47,009 nt of DNA from JADGGV01 sp035715725 (lineage in GTDB: Bacteria > Gemmatimonadota > Gemmatimonadetes > Longimicrobiales > RSA9). Below the pieces are notes generated by a model, which searched no databases, was not told the DNA's origin, and saw only the letters and a program-made list of their open reading frames with translations. Below are positions 24,692-33,417 of this stretch, piece by piece; within the stretch, counting starts at the first letter, position 1; every line of letters starts with the position of its first letter. The stretch lies in NCBI GenBank assembly GCA_035715725.1, contig DASTKT010000192.1:1-47009 (forward strand), read 5' to 3'. The position numbers and the translations under genes are program-made.

Positions 24692-27600
24692 ATGCAGCGG
24701 CATCCAGAGTCCCCGAGGGGGCGGCGAGGCGGCGGGGAGCGCCGCCGTCTCGTCGGGTCCACGTTGACCTTCGTGCTCGCCTTGAGCCTGGGATGGGCGG
24801 GGGGCGCGCCGCTTCTCGCGCAGGGGGCGGGAGTGGCGGGGACGGTGATCGAGGCGCGGACGAACCGGCCTCTGGTGGGGGCGCAGGTAGCGGTGACGGG
24901 GACGCAGCGGGGGACGCTGACGGATGCGAACGGTCGCTTCGTGATCCCGGAGCTGGGGAGCGCGGAGGCGACGCTGCACGTGGTGATGCTGGGGTACCGG
25001 CCGGCGGACGTGCCGGTACGGGCGGGGCAGAACAACGTGCGCGTGGCGCTGGAAGAGACGGCGGTGGCGCTGGACCAGCTGGTGGTGACGGGGCAGGTGG
25101 GGGGGACGCAGCGGCGGGCGGTGGGGAACTCGATCGCGCAGATCAAGGCCGCGGACGTGGCGGCGACGCAGCCCGTGCACAGCGTGCAGGAGCTGATCAA
25201 CGGGCGGGCGCCGGGCGTGGTGGTGACGCCAGGGACGGGGATGGTGGGCTCGGGCTCGCGGATCCGGATCCGGGGCTACAGCACGTTCTCGCTGACGCCG
25301 GACCCGCTGATCTACGTGGACGGGATCCGGGTGAACAACGATGCGCAGAGCGGGTTCGCGATGCAGGCGTTCGGCTCGGCGGTGGTGTCGCGGCTGAACG
25401 ACTTCGATCCGGACCAGATCGAGAGCATCGAGATCCTGAAGGGCCCGGCGGCGGCGACGCTGTACGGCACGGAGGCGGCGCGCGGGGTGATCAACATCAT
25501 CACGAAGAAGGGTGCGCCGGGCGGGACGCGCTACTCGTTCACGATGAAGCAGGGCGCGAACTGGTTCGACAACCCGCAGGGGCGGCTGCCGGTGAACTAC
25601 TGGCGGAACCCGGCGACGGGGAACGTGGAGTCGCTGAACATCTACGCGCGTGACAAGGCGCAGGGGTACGAGGCGTTCCGCACCGGCGGGATGCAGACGT
25701 ACGACTTCAGCGTGAGCGGCGGCGCGGAGAAGATCCGCTACTTCATCGCCACGGACATCGACCACAACCAGGGCGCCGAGCCGGACAACTTCAAGAACTC
25801 GACGAGCGGCCGGGTGAACGTCGAGATCCAGCCGAGCGAGAAGCTGAACATCACGGCGAGCAGCGGCTACGTGGCCAGCCGGATGGGTCAGTCGTGCGAG
25901 TCGGGGTGTGGCGGCGCGATGTGGGAGATCACGTTCTCGAACCCGGCGAACCTGCCGGAGTTCGCGTGCGCGGGCTCGGACGACCCGTCGTGCGGCTACG
26001 CGCTGGGCTACCAGTCGAACTCGCCGCGGGTGGACCGGCAGATGAGGGACTGGCAGAAGGTGGGTCGCTACACGGGGAGCGTCACGGCGAACTGGCGGCC
26101 GTTCAAGTTCATGACGCACCGGCTGACGATCGGCACGGACGTGACGCAGGAGGAGAACACGGAGTTCATGCCGTACCTGACGGACGACACGGCGCGCTAC
26201 CTGTGGTCGCCGGACATTCGGAACGGCTACAAGTACGAGAACCGGCGGCAGGTGAACTACAACACGTTCGACTACGCCGGGACGGCGAACTTCGACGTGC
26301 GCCAGGGGCTGAACGCGGCGACGTCGGTCGGGATCCAGTACTACCAGCGGCACAACCAGTTCGTGACCGCGCAGGGGAACGGCTACGCGGGTCCGGGGCT
26401 GGAGACGATCGCGGCGGCGGCGACGAAGCCGTTCGCGACCGAGGACTTCGACGACAACAACACGCTGGGCTTCTACGGGCAGGAGCAGCTCGGCTGGCGG
26501 GACCGCCTGTTCGTGACGGGCGCGCTGCGCGTCGACAACAACAGCGCGTTCGGCAACGACATCCAGTGGGTGACGTACCCGAAGGCGTCGGTCTCCTGGG
26601 TGCTGAACGAGGAGCCGAGCGTGCGGGCGAAGATGCCGCAGTTCATCAACACGTTCAAGCTGCGCGCGGCGTATGGCGAGTCGGGGCAGCAGCCGCCGTC
26701 GTTCGTGGCGCTGCGCACGTTCAGCCCGGCGACGGGCCCGGGCGACTCGCCGGCGCTGACGCCGAACACGCTGGGCAACCCGGAGCTGAAGCCGGAGCGG
26801 GGGAAGGAGCTGGAGGCGGGCTTCGACGCGGGCTTCCTGAACGACCGGCTGGGGCTCGAGCTGACGTACTACCACACGACGACGGTGGACGCGATCCTGC
26901 TGCGCGACATCGCGCCGTCCACGGGCTTCGGCGGTGTGAACAAGCAGCAGTACGTGAACGCGGGCTCGATCGTGAACCAGGGGCTCGAGGCGCTGCTGAA
27001 GGCGCAGGTCGTGAACGGCCGCAACTTCGCCTGGGACATGAACTTCAACCTGGCGACGAACAGCGGCAAGGTGACGAAGCTGAACGGCAGCGACACGACG
27101 TTCGTGAGCGGCGACACGCAGTGGAAGATCGGCTTCGCGCCGCGGGCGTGGTTCCGCGAGAAGATCGTGAGCGCGGACTGGGATCCGACGACGAAGAAGC
27201 CGATCAACGTGATGTGCGACAACGGCGCGGGCGGCTCGACGCCGTGCTTCAACGCGGCCGGGCAGGTGATCGCGCCGCGCGTCTACCTGGGCCGCACGGT
27301 GCCGGCGGTGGAGGGTTCGATCGGCACGAACTTCCGCTTCTTCGAGCGCTTCGCGGTGAGCGGGCTGCTGGACTTCAAGACCGGGTTCCGGAAGTTCGAC
27401 AACAACCTGCGGGCGCGCTGCCAGATCTTCCACACGTGCCTGGAGAACATCTACCCGGAGCGGTACGACCCGAAGTTCATCGCCGCGATGAACACGAACA
27501 ACACGATCAAGGACTGGGTGATCCGGGACGCGAGCTTCGCGAAGCTGCGCGAGATCGCGCTCAGCTACACGGTGCCGGAGAGCTACGTGCGGTCGTTCGG

Positions 27601-27763
27601 CGCGCGCAGCGCGACGGTGCACGTGGCCGCGCGCAACCTGCACACGTTCACGTCGTGGACCGGGCTGGACCCGGAGGGCTCGATGCTCTCCAACGCGACG
27701 CTGGAGCAGGACAACCTGCCGCAGCTCATGTCGTTCGTCACGACGATCAACCTGAACTTCTAG
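24692..27763 (+). CDS. SusC/RagA-family TonB-dependent outer-membrane transporter
   Basis: 1023 aa. Signal peptide to about 44 (ending LLAQ). CarboxypepD_reg-like domain at about 48-125 (VAGTVIEARTNRPLVGAQV). The plug at about 140-280 has the SusC signatures RIRIRGYSTFS, PLIYVDGIRVN and ESIEILKGPAAATLYGTEAARGVINIITKKG. A long barrel follows, ending VTTINLNF. SusC proteins import bulky nutrients together with a SusD lid. A SusD gene starts 11 bp after the stop, confirming the pair. The ATG at 24692 has a strong ribosome site (AGGAGGA, 24680-24686); a longer frame from 24572 lacks support. Control by the upstream GntR protein is suggested by the palindrome at 24554. The substrate is not readable; downstream enzymes hint at D-Ala-containing peptides. 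Confidence 0.95.
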   Translation: MQRHPESPRGRRGGGERRRLVGSTLTFVLALSLGWAGGAPLLAQGAGVAGTVIEARTNRPLVGAQVAVTGTQRGTLTDANGRFVIPELGSAEATLHVVMLGYRPADVPVRAGQNNVRVALEETAVALDQLVVTGQVGGTQRRAVGNSIAQIKAADVAATQPVHSVQELINGRAPGVVVTPGTGMVGSGSRIRIRGYSTFSLTPDPLIYVDGIRVNNDAQSGFAMQAFGSAVVSRLNDFDPDQIESIEILKGPAAATLYGTEAARGVINIITKKGAPGGTRYSFTMKQGANWFDNPQGRLPVNYWRNPATGNVESLNIYARDKAQGYEAFRTGGMQTYDFSVSGGAEKIRYFIATDIDHNQGAEPDNFKNSTSGRVNVEIQPSEKLNITASSGYVASRMGQSCESGCGGAMWEITFSNPANLPEFACAGSDDPSCGYALGYQSNSPRVDRQMRDWQKVGRYTGSVTANWRPFKFMTHRLTIGTDVTQEENTEFMPYLTDDTARYLWSPDIRNGYKYENRRQVNYNTFDYAGTANFDVRQGLNAATSVGIQYYQRHNQFVTAQGNGYAGPGLETIAAAATKPFATEDFDDNNTLGFYGQEQLGWRDRLFVTGALRVDNNSAFGNDIQWVTYPKASVSWVLNEEPSVRAKMPQFINTFKLRAAYGESGQQPPSFVALRTFSPATGPGDSPALTPNTLGNPELKPERGKELEAGFDAGFLNDRLGLELTYYHTTTVDAILLRDIAPSTGFGGVNKQQYVNAGSIVNQGLEALLKAQVVNGRNFAWDMNFNLATNSGKVTKLNGSDTTFVSGDTQWKIGFAPRAWFREKIVSADWDPTTKKPINVMCDNGAGGSTPCFNAAGQVIAPRVYLGRTVPAVEGSIGTNFRFFERFAVSGLLDFKTGFRKFDNNLRARCQIFHTCLENIYPERYDPKFIAAMNTNNTIKDWVIRDASFAKLREIALSYTVPESYVRSFGARSATVHVAARNLHTFTSWTGLDPEGSMLSNATLEQDNLPQLMSFVTTINLNF

Positions 27764-27774
27764 GAGCTCGAGCC

Positions 27775-29061
27775 ATGACTCGCTACACGAAGAACGGCGG
27801 GGGGCTCCGCGGCCGCGCGAAGCGTTGGGTCTCGGCCGCCCTCGTCGCGACGCCGCTGCTGACGGCGTGCACCACGGACGAGCTGCTGAAGGTGGACGCG
27901 CCGAGCCTGCTCCCGGCGGACCGCTTCCAGGATCCGGGCCAGGCGGCGCTGCTGGTGAACGGCGCGATCGCGGACTTCGAGTGCGCGTACGCGTCCACGA
28001 TCATGGTGGAGGGGCTGATCGCGGACGAGTTCGCGGATGCGCAGCTCGGCGCCGCGTCGTGGGACTACGACCGCCGCTCGTCGAACCAGGATCCGGGCGG
28101 CGACTACGGCACGCAGGGGTGTACGAGCGACCAGCGGGTCGGCCTCTACGCGCCGGTGTCGACGGCGCGCTGGTCCGCGGACAACGTGCTGAAGCTGCTG
28201 CAGGCCGCGACGGACCAGCAGGTGGCGAAGCGCGACTCGCTGACCGCCGCGGCCGCGCTCTACGCGGGCTTCAGCTACGCGCTGCTCGGGCAGTCGATGT
28301 GCGAGGCGGCGATCGACCTCGGGCCGCGGGTGAACCAGCAGGCGCTGTTCAAGGCGGCCGAGGACAAGTTCACGATCGCGATCGATGCGGCGACGAAGGG
28401 GAACGTCGCGTCGCTGAAGAACGCGGCGCTCGTCGGCCGGGCGCGCGTCCGGCTCTACCAGGGGAACAAGACGGGCGCGGACGCGGACGCGAAGCTGGTG
28501 CCGGCGGGCTTCGTCTACAACGCGACGTACTCCGAGGCCACGAGCCGCCGGTACAACCGCGTGTACTCCTCGATGCAGCGGACGGGGTTCTACACGATCG
28601 AGCCGGCGTCGCGCAACCTGACGACGGAGGGGCGGCCGGACCCGCGCGTGGCGATGTTCAACACGGGCGTCAACGGCGCGGACCGCTCCCAGATCTGGAT
28701 GACGCGGCGCTACACGTCGAACAGCTCGCCGATCCCGATCGCCACGTGGGAGGAGGCGCAGCTCATCATCGCCGAGGCCGAGGGCGGGCAGGCGGCGATC
28801 AGCGCGGTGAACGCGCTGCGCGACAAGGCCGGGCTCCCGCACTACTCCGGTGCGACGGACGCGGCGTCGATCCAGAGCCTGATCGTCGACGAGCGGCGCA
28901 AGGCGCTCTTCGCGATGGGCGTGCGCAACTACGACATCCAGCGCTTCAACCTGCCGTTCAACCCGGCGGTGGGCGCGCCGTTCGGCAAGGGTGGGACGTA
29001 CGGCAACACGACGTGCCTGCCGCTGCCGAACATCGAGAAGTTCAACAACCCGAACGTGTGA
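27775..29061 (+). CDS. SusD/RagB-family nutrient-binding outer-membrane lipoprotein
   Basis: 428 aa. Lipoprotein signal with a Cys at 32 (PLLTAC), so the mature protein is lipid-anchored on the outer membrane. The body has TPR-like helices with SusD-family landmarks: VDAPSLLPADRFQDPGQAALLVNGAIADFE near the N-terminus, a late WEEAQLIIAEAE helix, and the closing region VDERRKALFAMGVRNYDIQRF. It is shorter than many SusD proteins (often 480-600 aa). Its stop is followed by a nested palindrome that may end the transcript. With the preceding SusC it forms a lidded transporter. Confidence 0.93.
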   Translation: MTRYTKNGGGLRGRAKRWVSAALVATPLLTACTTDELLKVDAPSLLPADRFQDPGQAALLVNGAIADFECAYASTIMVEGLIADEFADAQLGAASWDYDRRSSNQDPGGDYGTQGCTSDQRVGLYAPVSTARWSADNVLKLLQAATDQQVAKRDSLTAAAALYAGFSYALLGQSMCEAAIDLGPRVNQQALFKAAEDKFTIAIDAATKGNVASLKNAALVGRARVRLYQGNKTGADADAKLVPAGFVYNATYSEATSRRYNRVYSSMQRTGFYTIEPASRNLTTEGRPDPRVAMFNTGVNGADRSQIWMTRRYTSNSSPIPIATWEEAQLIIAEAEGGQAAISAVNALRDKAGLPHYSGATDAASIQSLIVDERRKALFAMGVRNYDIQRFNLPFNPAVGAPFGKGGTYGNTTCLPLPNIEKFNNPNV

Positions 29062-29249
<188 letters not shown>

Positions 29250-29280
29250 CTTCGAGCCTCTTTCTTCCGAAGGCACATCC

Positions 29281-31848
29281 ATGCGCAGAATCCGACTCCG
29301 CCTCGTCACCCCCGTTTGCATCTCTGTCGCCGTGGGCGTGTTCGCCGGCCGGGCGCCGGCCCAGCAGGCGCCGCGGGAGATCGCCGCGCCGCCGGAGTAC
29401 GCCGAGGTGGTGCGGGCGCTCGAGCCGTTCGTCGCGCACGAACGGGTGCAGAAGCAGATCCCGGCCATCTCCGTGGCGCTGGTGGACGGGACGCGGATCG
29501 TGTGGGCGAAGGGCTTCGGCTGGGCGGACTCGGCGGCGGGCGTGCCGGCGGACGCGCAGACGGTCTACCGCGTCGGCTCCGTGTCGAAGCTGTTCACGGA
29601 CATCGGCATCATGCAGCAGGTGGAGAAGGGCGCGCTCTCGCTGGATGCGCCCGTGACGCGCTACCTGCCGGAGTTCCGGCCGAAGAACCCGTTCGGCGGC
29701 GAGATCACGGCGCGGGAGCTGACGTCGCACCGGGCGGGGCTCACGCGGGAGCCGCCCGTCGGCAACTACTTCGACGACACGAACCCGACGCTGGCGGCGA
29801 CGGTGGCGAGCCTGAACGGCACGTCGCTGGTCTACAGGCCCGGCACGCACACGAAGTACTCGAACGCCGGGATCGCCGTGCTCGGCTACATCCTGGAGAA
29901 GACGCAGAAGGAGTCGTTCTACCCGTACCTGAAGCGGGCCGTGCTGGAGCCGATGGGGCTGGAGAGCAGCGCGTTCCAGCCGCTGCCGGAGCTCGAGAAG
30001 CGGCTCGCGAAGGCGACGATGTGGACGGAGGACGGCCGCCGCTTCGACGCGCCGACGTTCCAGCTCGGGATGGGGCCGTGCGGGAGCATGTACACGACCG
30101 TCGAGGACCTGGGCCGGTTCCTCGGCGTGCTCTTCGCCCGCGGCACGACGCCGGAGGGCACGCGCGTGCTGCGCGCGGCGGCGCTCGACACGATGTGGAC
30201 ACCGCAGTACGCCTCTCCCGGCCAGAAGACGGGGTACGGCATCGGCTTCGGGATCGGCTCGCTGGACGGCCACCGCTCGATCGGCCACGACGGCGCGATC
30301 TACGGCTTCGCGACGACGCTCCTCGGGCTCCCGGACGACTCGCTGGGCGTGGTCGTCGTGGCGACGCTGGACGGCGCGAACACGACGACGGACCGGATCG
30401 CGCAGGCGGCGCTGCGGCTGCTGCTCGCGCGCCGGGACGGGCGGATGCTGCCGCGCCCCGACACGACGATGGCGCTGGCGAAGGGGGAGGCGCTCGCGCT
30501 CATGGGCCGCTACGTCGGCCGGAACGGCGCGGGCGTCGACCTGCAGGAGTACGAGGGGCGGCTGTACATGACGCCGCTGCGCGGCGGCTCGCGGACGGAG
30601 GTGCGGGCGGCTCCCGCCTCGGTCCAGGCCGCGGTAGGATCTCGATCGGTTCCGCTCGGCCACGAAGTGGGCGGCCACGGAGCGGGAGAGGGGGAGAGCG
30701 GGCGAGTGGGAGACGGCGCAGTCCTCCACTCGTCCACTCCTCCGCTCCCCCACTCCGCTCCGAGGCTCCTCGTCACCGACGACGTCCTCGGCTACGGCAC
30801 GCCCGTGCGCCCGCTCGGCGGCGGCCGGATCGTCGTGGGACGGGACACGCTGACGCGCCTCGGGACGCCGGGCTCCGACGTCGTCGCCATGGCGGAGCCG
30901 AAGCCGGCGGGGTCCGCGGCGGAATTCGCGCCGCTCGTCGGCGAGTACGGCTGGGACCACGACATCCTCTACATCCGCGAGAAGGACGGGAAGCTGAACG
31001 CGCTCATCGAGTGGTTCTTCGAGTATCCGCTCGAGCGCGTGTCGGCGGACGTCTACCGCTTCCCGAGCTGGGGGCTCTACGACGGGCAGGAGATCGTCTT
31101 CCGGCGCGGCGCGGATGGCAAGGCGACCGTGGCGGTGGCCGCCACCGTGCCGTTCAAGCGCCGTCCGCTCCCGGGCGACGACGACCGCGTGAACTTCCGC
31201 ATCACGCCGGTGCGGCCGGTCGCCGAGCTGCGCGCGGAGGCGCTGAAGGCCTCGCCGCCGGCGGAGACGGGGGACTTCCGTGCGCCCGACCTGGTCGAGC
31301 TGCGCTCCCTGGACCCCACGATCAAGTACGACATCCGCTACGCGACGTCGAACAACTTCATGGGCACGCCGTTCTACACGTCGGCGCACGCGTTCATGCA
31401 GCGGCCGGCGGCGGAGGCGGTGGCGCGCGCGAGCGCGCAGCTGCGGAAGCTCGGCTACGGCCTGCTCATCCACGATTCCTACCGGCCCTGGTACGTGACG
31501 AAGATGTTCTGGGACGGCACGCCGGTGGACAAGCACGTCTTCGTGGCGGACCCGTCGCAGGGGTCGCGGCACAACCGCGGCGCGGCCGTCGACCTGACGC
31601 TCTACTCGCTGGCCACGGGGCAGCCGATCCGCATGACCGGCGGCTACGACGAGATGTCCGACCGCTCCTACCCGCTCTACCCCGGCGGCAGCGCGCTCCA
31701 GCGCTGGCACCGCGACCTGCTGCGGCACGCGATGGAGGCGCAGGGCTTCAACGTGTACGAAGCGGAGTGGTGGCACTTCGACTACGGGGACTGGCGGAAG
31801 TATCCGATCGGGACGAAGACGTTCGAGGAGTTGGCGGGGGGGCGCTGA
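29281..31848 (+). CDS. Serine beta-lactamase-fold hydrolase fused to VanX-type D-Ala-D-Ala dipeptidase
   Basis: 855 aa, exported (signal peptide 1-28, ending APAQ). Residues about 45-385 are a class C beta-lactamase/DD-peptidase fold: S100-V-S-K103 (SxxK), Y193-S-N195 (YxN) and H336-D-G338 in place of KTG, a common variant in this superfamily. Residues 400-660 are a C-terminal beta region like those found after such hydrolases. Residues 668-850 are a VanX/DdpX-type zinc dipeptidase: HDSYRP (R735), SRHNRGAAVD (H764, D771) and EWWHF (E829, H832), all the metal and catalytic residues. Residues 467-494 are encoded by an inserted inverted repeat. The product probably acts on D-Ala-containing peptides in the periplasm. 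It follows the SusCD pair and precedes a class A-type hydrolase gene. Confidence 0.88.
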   Translation: MRRIRLRLVTPVCISVAVGVFAGRAPAQQAPREIAAPPEYAEVVRALEPFVAHERVQKQIPAISVALVDGTRIVWAKGFGWADSAAGVPADAQTVYRVGSVSKLFTDIGIMQQVEKGALSLDAPVTRYLPEFRPKNPFGGEITARELTSHRAGLTREPPVGNYFDDTNPTLAATVASLNGTSLVYRPGTHTKYSNAGIAVLGYILEKTQKESFYPYLKRAVLEPMGLESSAFQPLPELEKRLAKATMWTEDGRRFDAPTFQLGMGPCGSMYTTVEDLGRFLGVLFARGTTPEGTRVLRAAALDTMWTPQYASPGQKTGYGIGFGIGSLDGHRSIGHDGAIYGFATTLLGLPDDSLGVVVVATLDGANTTTDRIAQAALRLLLARRDGRMLPRPDTTMALAKGEALALMGRYVGRNGAGVDLQEYEGRLYMTPLRGGSRTEVRAAPASVQAAVGSRSVPLGHEVGGHGAGEGESGRVGDGAVLHSSTPPLPHSAPRLLVTDDVLGYGTPVRPLGGGRIVVGRDTLTRLGTPGSDVVAMAEPKPAGSAAEFAPLVGEYGWDHDILYIREKDGKLNALIEWFFEYPLERVSADVYRFPSWGLYDGQEIVFRRGADGKATVAVAATVPFKRRPLPGDDDRVNFRITPVRPVAELRAEALKASPPAETGDFRAPDLVELRSLDPTIKYDIRYATSNNFMGTPFYTSAHAFMQRPAAEAVARASAQLRKLGYGLLIHDSYRPWYVTKMFWDGTPVDKHVFVADPSQGSRHNRGAAVDLTLYSLATGQPIRMTGGYDEMSDRSYPLYPGGSALQRWHRDLLRHAMEAQGFNVYEAEWWHFDYGDWRKYPIGTKTFEELAGGR
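30679..30761. repeat. Purine/pyrimidine inverted repeat inside a coding linker
   Basis: The left arm begins GGAGCGGGAGAGGGGGAG (30679-30709). The right arm (30726-30761) is its imperfect complement and includes CTCCTCCGCTCCCCCACTC. The same GGAGCGG/GAGTGG words build the repeat at 2439-2513. It keeps the frame open and encodes a Gly/Glu then Ser/Pro-rich segment (residues 467-494) between enzyme domains. Confidence 0.65.
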
Positions 31849-31854
31849 CGCGCC

Positions 31855-31979
31855 GCGAGAGGTCGGCCTGCGGCCTCCCGCAAGAGGTCGGGCTGCGGCC
31901 TCCCGCGAGAGGTCGGGCTGCGCCCTCCCGCAAGAGGTCGGCCTGCGGCCTCCCGCGAGAGGACGCGGTGCGCGCGCCC
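31855..31979. repeat. 25-bp tandem repeat, five units
   Basis: Five consecutive 25-bp units start at 31855, 31880, 31905, 31930 and 31955. The consensus begins GCRAGAGGTCGGSCTGCGGC and ends CTCCC. The third base alternates G, A, G, A, G along the array, suggesting growth in pairs. The fifth unit is degenerate. There are no spacers, so this is not CRISPR. It lies 7 bp after the stop of the fusion gene. Confidence 0.85.
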
Positions 31980-32035
31980 GCGTGGCGGCGCGGTGACGCC
32001 GGGGCGAGCAGGACTGCGGGCTCCGGCGGGAGAAC

Positions 32036-32165
32036 GCTGGGGGCGGGGCGAGGGTTGTCGGGCGGGGATGTGTGGAGGCTCGGGCGGTGTCGGCGGGAAG
32101 TGTTGGCCGCCGGGGGGCGGCTCGGGTGGGTGGTCGGCGGCTGGGGGCGGCGCTGCCGGGGTGGT
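32036..32165 (+). other. G-rich strand with quadruplex-forming runs before the class A-type hydrolase gene
   Basis: Five G-runs of three or more lie within 32039-32067 with short loops, and at least four more lie within 32112-32155. The plus strand is strongly G over C in this stretch, unlike flanking DNA. Together with the tandem repeat this accounts for the 397-bp gap 31849-32245; no gene is supported in it. Confidence 0.55.
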
Positions 32166-32245
32166 TTTCGGTGCCTCGGCGGCATGGGCGGAGGGGTCAC
32201 CAACAATTCCTGCGGACAGAGCCGCATGGAACCGGGGAGGAACGG

Positions 32246-33235
32246 ATGGGACCTGGCGCATGTCGGCGTGGGTCGGGCGGGGTGTTCGTGGCCGCGCTCC
32301 TCTTCGGAACCGCCGGTTGTGGGGCGGCGCAGGCGCCCCCGCCGGCGCTCCAGGACTCCGTGCGCGCGCAGCTCGACGCGCTGCCGGCGAAGAGTTCGAT
32401 CTACGCGCACAACCTGCCGGGCGGGCAGACGCTGGCGGTGCGGGCGGACGAGCCGATGAACACGCTCAGCGTGATCAAGATCCCGGTGATGGTGCTGGCG
32501 TTCCGAGACGCGGAGGCGGGGCGGCTGGAGCTGGACCGGCGCTATACGATCCGGCCGGAGGACCTGCGGCGGGGGAGCGGGCTGCTGCAGACGTTCGCGC
32601 CGGGGCTGCAGCCGACGTACCGGGACATCGTCACGCAGATGATCGTGACCAGCGACAACACGGCCACGGACATCATGATCCGGACGGTCGGGCTGGAGCG
32701 GGTGAACCGGATGCTGGACAGCCTGGGCTACAAGCAGACGCGGCTGCGCCGGACGACGGGGGACCTGTTCCGCGGCGTCTGGGTGCGCGCCGACCCGCGG
32801 AACGCGAGCATGTCCGACCGGGACGTCTTCGAGAAGGGATTCCCGAACGACTCGCTGGCGGAGCGGCGCAGCTTCGCGTTCGAGGGGGACTCGGCGGAGT
32901 GGCTGGGCCGCTCGACGGCGCGGGAGACGGTGCGGCTGCTCGAGCAGATCTACCGCGGGGAGCTGGCGTCGAAGGAGCACAGCCAGGAGATGGTGCGCAT
33001 CCTGGGCGACCAGTTCTACTCCTCGCGGCTGCCGCGGCGGATCGAGTTCCGCGCGGGCGTCGCGCACAAGACCGGGGACTGGCCGCCGTACGCGGGGAAC
33101 GACGTCGGCCTCCTGTTCTATCGGGGCGGCCCCACCGTGGTCGCGGTGTACACGAACCAGAACCGCGGCAGCTTCTACACGCTGGAAGAGACGATCGGGC
33201 GGATCGCGGAGGAGTTGATCGACCGCTGGAAGTGA
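32246..33235 (+). CDS. Class A beta-lactamase-like serine hydrolase
   Basis: 329 aa, exported; the signal region ends FGTAGC at 20-25, a weak lipobox, so it may be a lipoprotein. Class A landmarks are present: S75-V-I-K78 (SxxK), S136-D-N138 (SDN) and K275-T-G277 (KTG). The omega-loop Glu of true class A beta-lactamases (ExxLN, about 36 residues after SDN) is not visible; that region reads RRTTGDLFRGVWVRADPRN. There is also an extra segment around 195-222. It may therefore be a DD-peptidase-like or slow-turnover enzyme rather than a resistance enzyme. Start: ATG at 32246 with GGGGAGG upstream. The neighbouring VanX fusion suggests a shared role with D-Ala peptides. Resistance cannot be claimed from sequence. 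Confidence 0.82.
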   Translation: MGPGACRRGSGGVFVAALLFGTAGCGAAQAPPPALQDSVRAQLDALPAKSSIYAHNLPGGQTLAVRADEPMNTLSVIKIPVMVLAFRDAEAGRLELDRRYTIRPEDLRRGSGLLQTFAPGLQPTYRDIVTQMIVTSDNTATDIMIRTVGLERVNRMLDSLGYKQTRLRRTTGDLFRGVWVRADPRNASMSDRDVFEKGFPNDSLAERRSFAFEGDSAEWLGRSTARETVRLLEQIYRGELASKEHSQEMVRILGDQFYSSRLPRRIEFRAGVAHKTGDWPPYAGNDVGLLFYRGGPTVVAVYTNQNRGSFYTLEETIGRIAEELIDRWK

Positions 33236-33286
33236 GGCGGCTGCGCCGCGGGCGGAGCGGCCGGGGCGGACGGCCCGCGCCGGCCC

Positions 33287-33308
33287 GGCCGCCGCCGCGG
33301 CGGCGGCC
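33287..33308. terminator. Perfect 22-bp GC palindrome after the class A-type hydrolase gene
   Basis: Half-site GGCCGCCGCCG; the full 22 bases are self-complementary. It lies 52 bp after the stop and 4 bp before the conserved promoter block of the next gene. No T-run. Possible transcription barrier between the two units. Confidence 0.45.
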
Positions 33309-33311
33309 GCC

Positions 33312-33360
33312 GGAATGGGCCAAGGTCCACTGCATCGGCGGTGGCGCGGGCCGCTAGCGT
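33312..33360 (+). promoter_or_regulatory. Conserved upstream block of histidine kinase 1, likely promoter
   Basis: Contains GGGCCAAGGTCCACTGCAT (33317-33335), then 19 bases, then TAGCGT (33355-33360). The same block with identical spacing precedes the paralogous kinase at 35654-35702. Conserved words at fixed spacing with a diverged spacer is what a promoter looks like; TAGCGT would be the -10. No TTGACA-like box fits, so the sigma factor is unclear. Confidence 0.5.
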
Positions 33361-33417
33361 GCCACGAGAGGGACGTCGCCGCGGAGGGCAGGCTGGGCGC
33401 GGTCCGGGTTCCGGCGC

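Noticed and set aside
31855..31979. 25-bp repeats considered as CRISPR
   Set aside because: Units abut with no spacers.
32246..33235. Antibiotic resistance call for the class A-type hydrolase
   Set aside because: The omega-loop Glu motif is not visible and the gene context points to cell-wall peptide metabolism, so resistance is not supported.
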